Under the pieces are notes generated by a model that was not told the DNA's origin, made no database searches, and worked only from the letters and a program-made list of their open reading frames with translations. Below are positions 9,201 through 17,832 of a DNA stretch of 26,238 bases, piece by piece. The stretch covers positions 66,864-93,101 of the forward strand of contig PJRA01000011.1 of NCBI GenBank assembly GCA_016987375.1. The letters are read 5' to 3'. Every line of letters starts with the position of its first letter. Position 1 is the stretch's first letter. This stretch comes from Brachionus koreanus. Taxonomy: Eukaryota > Rotifera > Eurotatoria > Ploima > Brachionidae. The position numbers were made by a program, and so were the translations under genes.

Positions 9201-9357
9201 AGAAGCTTTAAATCATGAGAATGTGATGGAACATTCTGGTATAACCATTATTTTTTTTATTCAATTATATCTCATTTAAAATGTAAATTTTTCTAGGATT
9301 GAAAAAAAAGATTTTAATCAAGCGTTTTCACGTGTTTGGATAGCTGATTTGTTTTAG
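6224..9357 (+). CDS. Two VHL-beta-like domains fused to a calpain-type cysteine protease (spliced gene)
   Basis: Proposed exons are 6224-7022, 8227-9090, 9143-9238 and 9297-9357. The first two junctions keep frame. The start is supported by an in-frame TGA just upstream. Residues about 46-100 match the VHL beta domain (VKLIWIDYDG, later TYSNHLYRIQ). A second copy starts near 240 (IALYWIDYSG) and is completed only after splicing by exon 2 (NSHLGNVWAL), which validates the intron. Then follows a C2-family (calpain) domain with GQIGNCWFL (Cys356), SYHGYGLLDI (His525) and CHNTW (Asn548), so the Cys-His-Asn triad is present. After intron 2 come GGEWSGDWSDSS and, in exon 4, FNQAFSRVWIADLF, both calpain hallmarks. 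Exon 4 is one base out of frame; one more A in the A8 run at 9302-9309 would fix it. No EF-hand or C2-like domain follows, so Ca regulation is uncertain. VHL domains bind hydroxyproline degrons in the E3 ligase; whether these repeats bind anything is unknown. Confidence 0.85.
7023..8226 (+). other. Large intron splitting the second VHL domain
   Basis: The donor is a textbook GTAAGT at 7023-7028 and the acceptor ends CATTAAAG at 8226. The split codon (A|AA) restores Lys and an uninterrupted VHL fold. At 1204 nt it is far longer than the other introns here (48-86 nt); most of the excess is the hAT-type insertion at 7100-7971. Confidence 0.85.
7100..7971. mobile_element. Non-autonomous hAT-type foldback element
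   Basis: The element starts TAGTGTTGG and ends CCAACACTA, and is flanked on both sides by the identical 8-bp target duplication TTATTTAC (7092-7099 and 7972-7979). Eight-bp duplications and TIRs of the form (T/C)A(A/G)NG are diagnostic of the hAT superfamily. Two GC-richer arms (about 7100-7370 and 7611-7971) are long inverted complements built of GGCC/GACCG-rich subrepeats around an AT-rich core. The right arm carries a tandem duplication of about 174 bp; the word GACCGTCCGC occurs at 7701 and 7875. Open frames inside are by-products of the repeat and no transposase is present. The flawless target duplication suggests a recent insertion. Confidence 0.9.
9091..9142 (+). other. 52-nt intron within the calpain domain
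   Basis: The donor GTATTT at 9091 and acceptor TTCTTAAAG ending at 9142 join G|AG into Glu. This gives the calpain signature GGEWSGDWSD in place of a premature stop. Confidence 0.85.
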
Positions 9358-9952
9358 AAAAAAAATAAAAACATTTTTTGAATAAAGAGAATTTAAAACT
9401 TTTTTAATTTCATTTGATTTATTGGATTTAAGGAAAAACTATGATCGGGAAGTTCTATGATCCGGGGATCTGGCTTTCCATATATTTTGACAAGCATTCA
9501 AATTGTTAACCTTTTAATTCAATAAGGAATCAGTGCTGATATGTGTGCATAAACGACACATTTTTTGCCTGCAAGTCTTGACCATTAACATTTAGAAACA
9601 TCATTAGCTCAATCAAAAATTATGTTAATGAGTGAAATTATTAAATTTTAGACTGTCTAAAATAAGAAATCTTAAAAAAAGAGTTTAAAATTTAAACTTT
9701 TTTAAAAACGATATAAATTTAAAATGTTTGAATGTCAATCATGATATTTAATGACTTTTTTACTTTTAAGTATTCAAAATTTAATAAAAAAATTAAACCA
9801 AAATTTTTGAAAATTTATTATTTTTATTAATTTTGGCAAAATGTTTTAAAAATATTTAAAAAAAAATTCTCGCAAACTACATTCAATTTTTTAATTTTTA
9901 TTAAGTTAAATCAAAATAGAACATTTAAATTAAAACGATACAAAATTAATTT
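9358..9952. other. Intergenic stretch between the calpain and small secreted protein genes
   Basis: AATAAA words shortly after the calpain stop (about 9363-9385) may be its poly(A) signals. A less AT-rich patch at about 9440-9600, containing the near-palindrome GATCCGGGGATC, has no ORF of note; it may be a decayed repeat. Confidence 0.4.
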
Positions 9953-10288
9953 TTACCAAAAATTTTTGTTATTTTTTAACCACGAAGCCCTTCGCTTCCA
10001 AAATTGCTTCAGTCTTCTAGTATCTCTTTGTATAAAAGACGAATCATCAATATTTTGGTAGATTGTATCCAATTTGTTTGCTAGCTCATACATAAATCCC
10101 AAGCATTCGAGTAAGTCATCTGGACTTACTCTAAGCTTTTCATCTCCCGATTCCAAATAATTCAGACCATTTGAAGCACTTGAGAATCGAGTGACAAGCT
10201 TGCTGCATTGATCATATGCTAAATTCTCATTGGCCCTTGTAACCATCACTAAAGCCATCATAGCAAAATAAGTCTTTATAAAATACAT
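9953..10288 (-). CDS. Small secreted protein, possible prohormone
   Basis: The product is 111 residues with a signal peptide at about 1-19 (MYFIKTYFAMMALVMVTRA). The body is mostly helical-looking and has only two Cys, in DQCSKL and LLECLGF. The C-terminus carries paired basic residues: DTRR, then LKQFW, then KRR, then ASWLKNNKNFW and the stop. Processing at RR and KRR would release two short peptides both ending in Phe-Trp. This is the layout of a neuropeptide precursor, but neither peptide carries an amidation Gly and no known family is recognised. An acceptor-like ATTTCAG lies about 10 nt upstream of the ATG, suggesting a 5' UTR intron or leader splicing. Alternatives are a venom-like, cuticular or other lineage-specific secreted protein. 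Confidence 0.6.
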   Translation of the reverse strand: MYFIKTYFAMMALVMVTRANENLAYDQCSKLVTRFSSASNGLNYLESGDEKLRVSPDDLLECLGFMYELANKLDTIYQNIDDSSFIQRDTRRLKQFWKRRASWLKNNKNFW

Positions 10289-11049
10289 TTTCTTACTGAA
10301 ATGATTCTAAAATTATATCTTGAAAAAAAATGCTTAAATAGTCCTTTTTTTCCAAAGAAATTTAGTAAGGCTAATTAAATGTTCATACAACATGGTTTTT
10401 TATATCAGAATAAATTTAAAAGTGTCAATTTAATCTTCCTTTTCGGATTAATTCTGCTTTTTTTTTAACATGACTCGGAAGATTTTAAATTCTAGCCTAA
10501 AAACTTTTTCTTCTTATTTTACTCTTTTAATCCATCTCGTGATTTAAAGAAATATTTATAGTTTGATTTTTCCATAGACAAAGATCCAGGAAGCATGTTC
10601 TTTAGTTAGTTATATAAAATTTTGTTTCCACAAAAATTGTTCCTAATTAATTTTTACACAATTATTTTTGAGATAAATTAATTAAGTATGAAAAGTGGAT
10701 AAAATTATGGCGTCTTATTAACATCATTTAAATATCTTATTTTGTTTTTTGTGATGATTATTTGAGCTAATTGTATTTGTTAAAAATTAAATTCTCTCAG
10801 AATTTTTCTTGTTGAAATTTTGTGAAATTGGAGAGCTCTTAACAAGCAAAGAAAATAGACGCCACAGATATGTCAAGCTAATTTTTGATATTCAATTTTG
10901 AATATAACAGCATGCTGATATGGTGTAATTTTTGGTGTAAACCTTGCTAAAATAATCAAATTTTTGTTTTAGCAGATTAAATATACAAAAATAATTATAG
11001 CGAATTTTCTTTATTAATTAGTATTTTTTAGTTAAAATAAAAAAATAGT
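10289..11049. other. AT-rich intergenic stretch
   Basis: This is the shared upstream side of the small secreted gene and downstream side of the myosin light chain gene. TTTATT at 11050-11055 is a minus-strand AATAAA about 32 nt past the myosin stop. Nothing else is recognised. Confidence 0.5.
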
Positions 11050-11086
11050 TTTATTTAAAATGAAATAATTATAATTGATTAAGTAA

Positions 11087-11611
11087 TTACAATATTTGAT
11101 TTGAGTCTTCTTCTTTGCGACCATGTTTTAGGATACGAGTGAACTCTACATAGTCGAAAATGCCATCTTTAATAGGCGCATCTCTAAGCAACTCTTCGCA
11201 TTCTTCCTCACTAAATCTGTCACCAAGAGTGCACAAAAAATCACGAAGCTTGTCCTCGCTAATTTTACCCAAATTGTCCTCGTCAAAGCAAGCAAAAGCA
11301 TTCATGATTACTGTTTCTGGGTCTGTGCCGTTTAGTTTGTCCCCGAACATAGTCAAGAACATGGTAAAATTTATAGGTCCGGTGGCTTCATTGATCATTT
11401 CTTCTAAGTAGACATCGGTAGGATTTTTTCCAAGGGAAGCCAAAGTATCATGTAGGTCTTCTTTGCTGATGAAGCCATCTCGGTCTTGGTCTATCATGTT
11501 AAAAGCCTCTTTGAATTCTTGAATCTGGGCCTGGTCGAACATAGCAAAAACATTGGATGTAGCTCGTCTGGCACGATTCTTAATATTTGATTTCATTTTT
11601 CGTGATGACAT
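11087..11611 (-). CDS. Myosin regulatory light chain, non-muscle/smooth-muscle type
   Basis: The 174-residue protein is very close in length to animal MYL9/MYL12/spaghetti squash proteins (171-174). The N-terminus carries the kinase site [12 protein letters not shown] with Thr18 and Ser19 at the conserved positions phosphorylated by MLCK or ROCK. The first EF-hand (D41-x-D43-x-D45-G-F-x-x-x-x-D52) is intact and should bind a divalent ion; later EF-hands are degenerate (for example [12 protein letters not shown]), as in the family. It binds the IQ neck of myosin II heavy chain and controls actomyosin contractility in cytokinesis and cell shape. The ORF is intronless from ATG to stop. An acceptor-like ATATTTAG lies about 25 nt upstream, and a minus-strand AATAAA lies at 11050-11055. 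Confidence 0.95.
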   Translation of the reverse strand: MSSRKMKSNIKNRARRATSNVFAMFDQAQIQEFKEAFNMIDQDRDGFISKEDLHDTLASLGKNPTDVYLEEMINEATGPINFTMFLTMFGDKLNGTDPETVIMNAFACFDEDNLGKISEDKLRDFLCTLGDRFSEEECEELLRDAPIKDGIFDYVEFTRILKHGRKEEDSNQIL

Positions 11612-11855
11612 TTTTGAACAATTTGTACTATCTGTCTAAATATAAGAAACTAATTTTTTATTCAAATAAATAAAAAATGATTAACTGATGTTTTTAATTT
11701 ATACGTCCTATTAGTATTTTTAACATATAGACAAAGTTGGTTTACAAAATAAAAATTTTGCAAATTAAAATTTTAATAAAAAAATTCAGAATTTTTTATG
11801 TTTAGTTTAGTTTAAGTTGAGAGACAAATTTTGATTGCTCTTATTGAATAGTGTG

Positions 11856-11928
11856 GCCGAAATAGCTCAGTTGGGAGAGCGTTAGACTGAAGATCTAAAG
11901 GTCCTTGGTTCGATCCCGAGTTTCGGCA
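11856..11928 (+). tRNA. tRNA-Phe (GAA)
   Basis: The 73-nt cloverleaf has a perfect acceptor stem (GCCGAAA with TTTCGGC), a D-loop containing AGTTGGGA, the anticodon GAA at 11889-11891 in a TTAGA/TCTAA stem, GGTTCGATCC in the T arm and discriminator A. No intron is present. It is followed at once by a T9 run, the RNA polymerase III terminator. Confidence 0.97.
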
Positions 11929-11937
11929 TTTTTTTTT
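11929..11937 (+). terminator. RNA polymerase III T-run terminator of tRNA-Phe
   Basis: Nine consecutive T residues directly follow the discriminator base. Confidence 0.8.
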
Positions 11938-12186
11938 CTCTATTCTTAATTTAATGCTAAAAATTTTGAATAAAATATTAATTATTTATGATGTAAATAA
12001 TTTTAAAAATATGTCTAGATAATTGTTTGGCTAGTTAGCATAAAAAGACAAAATTATAATTTATAAATAAAAATCTTGAAGAAAACATAATAAACTACTT
12101 TTATTAACAATGAAGAAGCCCTTTTAAACCATAATTTAACAAATTTTTAAACTTTCTATCTAAAATTAAATTTTATGCAATTATAT

Positions 12187-12579
12187 CAGAGTTGTTTAAA
12201 AGTAACAAGTCAAAGACTTTTTATTTAAATATTTTTTAAAAGTCCAAGCCAAAAACTTTTTATTTATTTTATTTTTTGTTTTAAATTATATCCAAAGATG
12301 CTTTAAAAAAAGAATTTGAAATTTTAAAATTATAATTACAAAATTAATTTTAAAATTTAAAAATATAAACAAACTTAACTTAATTAAAATTTTAATTTAT
12401 TAAACATATTAACAATTATTAATGACGAAAAATTTTAAAAACAAATTTTCATAATATAAGAATAAAGATAACAAATTTCTTTTTTTAAATAAAAATATGA
12501 AAATTAAAAAATAATATAAATTTTATAATTGTTTGAAGTCCGGACTTGGACTTTAATTTTGGACTTTTAAACAACTCTG
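12187..12579. mobile_element. hAT-like MITE with perfect 17-bp terminal inverted repeats
   Basis: The left end CAGAGTTGTTTAAAAGT (12187-12203) is the exact reverse complement of the right end (12563-12579). The flanking octamers are AATTATAT and AATTTTAT, a 7-of-8 target duplication. CAGAG termini with 8-bp duplications point to the hAT superfamily. The 393-bp interior is AT-rich and non-coding. A related right end occurs at 21215-21230. Confidence 0.8.
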
Positions 12580-13898
12580 AATTTTATCATGATTTTAACG
12601 AAAGATTTTCCTTCTTTATATTTAATTTTTCAAAGAACAAACTCGATGCACTAATCTCTCTGTCAAATCGGAGTCGTTACTAAAAAAGCTGCTTGGAAAA
12701 GAGATGAACGCCTTCCCTTTTAGAAAAGGATAGAAAAGGGACAACTTCATCTCTTTTGATAACTGCAAAAACTAAAAATTAAATGAATTCATATTAATAA
12801 TTTTATATTATTGCGTAAACTGTATAAAAATTGCTCTTAACAATGTAAAAATCGAGTTTTCAAGTTTTAAATTAGCTAAATGAAAATTTTAAATAAAATA
12901 TAAACAGGAAAATTACTCTCCGTCGGGCATTGTTCTTAAATCAACTAAATCGGTTGAATTGATTTGATCGAATAGGCTAAGGTTTGACAATTAGATTTTT
13001 ATTTCGATTACCTTTTAGTTGATAATTTTCGGAATGGTCTACACAAACAGTAGTTCTTGCGTGCCTCTTGAAACATTGGCAATCGGGCTTGATGTCCTAC
13101 GTCTTTGTGGCACACACATTTTACATCTCTTCAATTGGTACTAATTCCATGTTCCATCACAGTTCTATTATCAGGGTACAGGGTTAATTAACTTTGTTTC
13201 TACATTTGAATCTTATTAAGACAATTTTCATCATCTATTTTTCAATTAATTAATTAATTAATTTACTTTAATATTTTAATTAGCTTTAATTTTATAATTT
13301 GATATTTGTCAAAATTCAAAATAAGTTCTTTTTTTTCAGATTTTACAATTTTTAAAAACTAGTAAATTTTTAACACTAACATATAAAGTTATTTATAGAT
13401 CGAAAATGTTTTATGCCTTAATTGGCCAAATTGAACCATTATGGTTATTATTCAATGGTTAATCAACAGGCGAGTGCCCTTATCATAGTTCACTGATTTA
13501 CACTTGACTTATTTAATTTAAATAATTTTTTTTTTTAATATTTAAAAGATTCTTTTTAAAAATAGAATAACACTAAGTTATTTTTGAATTTTTGGTTCCA
13601 TTTACGAACCGGTTCCCCATCCTTAATTATGCTCAATCTTGAAACCTAATTGACTGATTTCTTTGACAACTTTTATTTCAATTTCACTTAAGTTTATTGT
13701 TTCAGAATGTTTTAATTACAGGATATTTTCAGATCAAAATTTTTATCAATAGAAAGTTTTACTTAATAAATTTAAAATCTTTAAATTAATTCTAAAATTT
13801 TATTTCATTAAAGCAAAAAATCTATAATTAATTAAAATTTATTGATCAAAAATTCACTTTTATTCAAAAATAAATTTGAAACTTTATGCTAATAACAA
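12580..13898. other. Intergenic stretch with a hairpin and a less AT-rich patch
   Basis: It holds the hairpin at 12697-12757, a GC-richer patch at about 12910-13190 with no convincing ORF, a (TTAA)n run near 13243-13262 and otherwise AT-rich sequence. No RNA gene was recognised. Confidence 0.4.
12697..12757. repeat. Perfect 12-bp stem hairpin
   Basis: AAAAGAGATGAA at 12697-12708 pairs with TTCATCTCTTTT at 12746-12757. The loop contains a second inverted pair (CCCTTTT with AAAAGGG). The 61-nt structure is clear in sequence; its role is unknown. Confidence 0.55.
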
Positions 13899-15446
13899 CT
13901 AAACAATTTTAAAAGCTTCTTTTGGTATGCTATCTTTAAATTGAATAAAACTTTTTGCAGCATTTTCATAATTCCATTTGGAATGTTCCAGACAGCTTAA
14001 AAATTGAATAAAAATGCTTATATTTATATTTAATATTTAAACTATTTTAATTTACTATTTTGCCCATTCCAAAGTCAAACCTGATTCATTTGAAAATTGC
14101 TCAGTCATCTTTATTTTAGGATCAATATTTACCGAAGAGATCGAACAATCATTAACATTGGAGTTGGTAGAAACATTTTCCTTGTCTTTTTGCTCAAAGT
14201 ATAATTTGTATTGGTGAGATGAAATATTGGTAATAGTGTATTGATCGTTTACAATGCTCATTCTGAAAATATAATTAAATAATTTTTTTTTTAAGTCAAA
14301 AAAATAATACTGAGAATTTGGGTCTGGTATGCAGACAAAAACTTTGCTGAAAGACCTCAATGGTCTAACATTTTCATAAGGTGAACCTTCCCTGTAAACT
14401 CCGCTAATTTGAAAAGAAACCAAGCTGGCAGAATAAAAACAGCTATCCAATTTAAACGAGCTAGGTTCGTGTTCAGTTTTTGGCATTTTAGTTAAAAAAT
14501 CAACAGTTTCCAAGTGTCCAATTTTGATAAGACGAAACTTTCTTTCGTTTGCTTGATGATCAGTTCTGTTCAATTTTTTCAAATTACGACCTTCTTTTAT
14601 TAAAGATTCATCAAATCTATACGGTCTATAGTTTGTCGGATTATGTAAATTGATTGAGAAGCTAAATAAACACTTAGGGTTATATGCACCAATTAACCCA
14701 TCTCTGCTATTATCAAAACATGTAAAATAACTTTTTGTTTTCAAATAAATTATCTATTTAATTTTTATTTCGTATTTTTGATTTACTTTTGAGTATAAGA
14801 GACAATAATGTTGAAAACATCTTCAGTCATTGAATTTAGTCTACAAAAAGGTTGAATTGGCATCAATGGTTTTTTTATTTCAGAGTCATCGTCTCCGATC
14901 GAAAATTTAACTGATTTAATAATGTCCTAAATACAAATTTTTAAAATCTTTGTTATCTTTTGATTTTTTTCTTAAATTAAATAAAAAAGATATAAAAAAA
15001 TTTAAATTTTACCGAATTTTGAAGTTTTTCAATATTTTTTTTTCGATTTTTTTTACTTTAAAGAAAAAAATATTAATTATTTCCCTAAAATAATATCTAA
15101 TTTTATACTTTCTCTTTTTATTTGGATTAAAATTTTGTGAATTTTGAATCATTTCATCTTCATTGTCGTTTAAGGCTTCTATTATTGTGGCTTTTAAATA
15201 TTTTTAATTGATTAAAAGTTAATATGAAATGAAAAAAAATTACGTGTGATGTAATTTTTTCGATTTGAACTTGCAATTCGATTATTCTGCCATTTGTTAG
15301 AACTAATGCCTCCATTCTTGTTTACATGATTGAGCTGATTATTTCGATTTCGCTCTTTGTAATTTTCTTAACAAAAAAGATTAATATTAATTTTATTGAA
15401 TTTTTTTTAAATCCATAAAAATACTGTTTTTATGTTTTTTGGGCAT
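13899..15446 (-). CDS. NXF-like mRNA export factor with only NTF2-like and TAP-C domains (eight exons)
   Basis: Exons on the minus strand are 15425-15446, 15244-15366, 15109-15190, 15013-15055, 14787-14926, 14311-14730, 14056-14262 and 13899-13995. All junctions are GT-AG and in phase, giving 1134 nt and 377 residues. Residues 1 to about 105 are Lys/Asn/Arg-rich (start MPKKHKNKNYKERNRNNQ). The NTF2-like domain spans about 122-295, with NIIVSYTQNYFTCFDNSRDG, MPKTEHEPSSF, FQISGVYREG and PNSQMSIVNDQYTI, close to NXF1/TAP. The UBA-like TAP-C domain occupies about 325-377 (GLTLEWAKYCLEHSKWNY, ending IPKEAF). In NXF1 the NTF2-like part pairs with NXT1/p15 and TAP-C binds FG nucleoporins. The RRM and leucine-rich repeats, which bind RNA and adaptors, are missing. 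An in-frame TGA precedes the ATG. Missing 5' exons cannot be fully excluded, but the model is self-consistent. Confidence 0.88.
14263..14310 (-). other. 48-nt in-frame intron of the NXF-like gene
   Basis: The donor GTATTA and acceptor ATATTTTCAG remove 48 nt that contain no stop codon. Splicing restores the NXF sequence PNSQMSIVND; retention would insert 16 residues in the NTF2-like domain. Confidence 0.8.
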
Positions 15447-15943
15447 TTTTATCACAATAATTGTTCATTTAGTTCTTTTTTATTAATATACCTAAAACAC
15501 ATGGTTTTTTCGTTTTATCTGCTTAAATTCAAATTTAAATTAACATTTTTTATTAAAATTTTTACTTTTGTTTAGAAAAAATCTAAACATGAATAAATTT
15601 GTTAATTAGATTTTATTTTTTTTTCGGATTTAGATTTTACAGTGAACCAATTTTTTGTAATTAAAGTTTTTTTTGGTAAAAATTCAAAATTTGTCTAAAG
15701 CAAATTATACCAGGATATCAAAAAAAAATTTTTTTAAATCATGCTTTATGCTGTATTTTTTTACTGATCATCATAAAACTAATTTGTATAATAAAGGCAT
15801 TGACTAAATCGACTAAATTTTTTCGATTTTTAAAAAAATAAAAACTTTATTTAAATATCCTATAAAATTAATGCAAAAAATATAAATGCTAACAGATCAG
15901 GCTTAATATCTGAAAAATTTAAGTCATTAATTATCATGCTTTA
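15447..15943. other. AT-rich intergenic stretch
   Basis: This is upstream of the NXF-like gene on the minus strand. A GTTTTAG acceptor-like word near 15500 may belong to its 5' UTR. Nothing else is recognised. Confidence 0.45.
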
Positions 15944-16880
15944 TTATTTATTAAAAATATAATTTAGAGGTATAATGTTTGTTTTAGGAGGAAAAAAAAT
16001 TATTATTTGTTTTAGCTTTATTTTCTCTGTTTCCGAAATTAAAATGACAAAATAATAGTCAAACAACGAGCGGATTAAAGTTTTATAGAGGTTTAAATTG
16101 ATTCTTAGAGATGAACTCCATTTAAAGCTTTTTATTTTACGAATTAGATTCATTTTTAACGTGTGTTTTTTCATGACGTCTTGCAGTTGTTCTTTGTAGG
16201 CAAGTTTTGGATCCAGTTTGATTCCTAAAATGGTTAGTTTCGGCTCTAGTGGTACCTCTTTTTGCTCAAATTTGATATTAACTTGTATTTTTTTTCGTAG
16301 CTGCTTCTGACATTATCTCTTCTGAAATTAATGTGATATGTTTTTGTTTTATTTATTTTGAAGCCCCATTTTTTGCAAAACTCCACTATTGCATCATGAA
16401 GAGGATTCTCAATTTCTTTTTTTGAAGTTCTTTTAATCCATATACAAAGATCATCTGTAAAAAATGCAATTTTTACTTTTTTTGGCAGACTATAGGCAAT
16501 ATTACTGAAGAAAAGAATAAACAGGGTCGGAGAGAGACAACTAACTTGAGGGAGCACACAAGTTATTGACTTCTCGGATTTGATTATGGCAAACTTAGGA
16601 AGTTTGATCCAATTTAACAACAAGTTGTGGATATTTTATTTAATTTTATTTTTAAATTGGCTATCATGCCATGATGGGGTGTTTTATGGCCTTCTCAAGG
16701 TTGATTTCATTTCGGTTGAAGCGAAATCGGTCTGTATGATCTTTATTTGTCAGGTGGCTTATTCTTCTTTGGTATCATGACAATTTTTGATTTTTTCCAT
16801 ATTGATGGTATGTATCCGAGTATGAGAGAGGCAATGAAGATTGCGTAGATCAAACTTAATGTGTTGAACCGTAGATTTTT
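15944..16880 (-). pseudogene. Decayed non-LTR retrotransposon reverse transcriptase
   Basis: Reading right to left, the minus strand gives in order WKKSKIVMIPKKNKPPDK, RSYRPISL (RT block 1-like), then LPQVSCLSPTLFILFFS, FFTDDLCIWIK, EFCKKWGFKINKTKT and a Lys-rich C-terminal stretch ending near 15944. These correspond to reverse-transcriptase blocks, with the catalytic (Y/F)xDD as FTDD and the LPQGS motif changed to LPQVS. Several stops (for example after PPDK) and frame changes between 16174 and 16246 and above 16623 make it inactive. It lacks the endonuclease region, as expected of a 5'-truncated copy. The clade is probably Jockey or I-like, undecided. Confidence 0.8.
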
Positions 16881-17159
16881 GAGAACTTAAATTAAAATTC
16901 ATGAAAACCCATACCAATTAAAAACTAAAAGCATTCTATTTTAAGCACTTCAATTCTTGATGCGTGTTTGTTTTTAGACCATAAAACCATAAAAATACTC
17001 TAAAATTGTTTTAAATAACAAGAGTTTCAAATCTCTTTAAAATCTATTTTGTCTTCTAATCTTATTTTTTAGAAAAAAGTTGAAATTAAATAAGAAATTA
17101 ATTAAAATCACAGAAGTTTAAGAGTTTTAGACTTCTGTAATTTTAATACGTTTGATCTC

Positions 17160-17165
17160 ATCATG

Positions 17166-17198
<33 letters not shown>

Positions 17199-17275
17199 TT
17201 TATTTGTTTAAGGGAAAACCTCAGGCTACTCAGAATGGAACAAAGTCCTTCTTTTTAGCCTAACGATTATTAAAA
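17160..17275 (-). repeat. Probable LINE 3' end with (TAA)n tail, minus strand
   Basis: Read on the minus strand, a less AT-rich segment (about 17205-17275, containing GGACTTTGTTCC and TGAGGTTTTCCC) runs into about ten TAA units (17167-17196 as ATT on the plus strand). The layout of a short UTR then a trinucleotide tail resembles the LINE end at the left edge. It lies upstream of the RT relic in minus-strand terms, so it is a separate insertion. Confidence 0.45.
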
Positions 17276-17832
17276 AAGGATCAAAAATTGTTTAAATGTG
17301 TTTAGAATAAAAATCAAAGAAAAAAATAAAAAACATGAAAAACATAAATAAATATAAAGATTAGCGGTAGCTGTTGGTTAAGCATATTGGCCCAGAACTA
17401 TTTTCCATTTAGGAAAATGTTAAAGTTTTGGAACTCATCAGTTATAATTTAACAGCAATTTATTTTGTAAAATTATTTAATAAAAAATAAATTAGAAGCC
17501 CGGGCTTATATTGAAATTATATATTTAAATTGATGGGGTAATATGAAAAAAAGTTTAATTTTTGAATGGGCTTTTAGAAGTAAATTTCGGTACTTTCGAA
17601 AAAAAATTAAAAAAAAAATTAAAAATAAATATATTTGAAATAAAAGAAATCAGAGCATAAGTCTAATTGATTGAAGATTTTATTATAGCTTTGATTTTTG
17701 GTTTTACACTAAAATCTTAAAACATTATTTTGGCTTTGATTGCGGTTTTTAATACTATTTTAGAAATTAATTATTTATTCTATATTAAAAAATTAATTTA
17801 AATTTCGAACTTAAAACAAAATGAATAATTTT
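17276..17832. other. AT-rich intergenic stretch
   Basis: No gene or paired repeat recognised; this is the downstream side of the LysM gene. Confidence 0.5.

Noticed and set aside
11160..11411. 83-codon plus-strand ORF
   Set aside because: Antisense shadow of the conserved myosin light chain gene.
14055..14057. TAG taken as the end of the NXF-like ORF
   Set aside because: It lies at the donor of a 60-nt intron (13996-14055); splicing continues in frame into a complete TAP-C domain ending at 13899.
16580..16780. 66-codon plus-strand ORF
   Set aside because: Antisense to the RT relic, with no recognisable content of its own.
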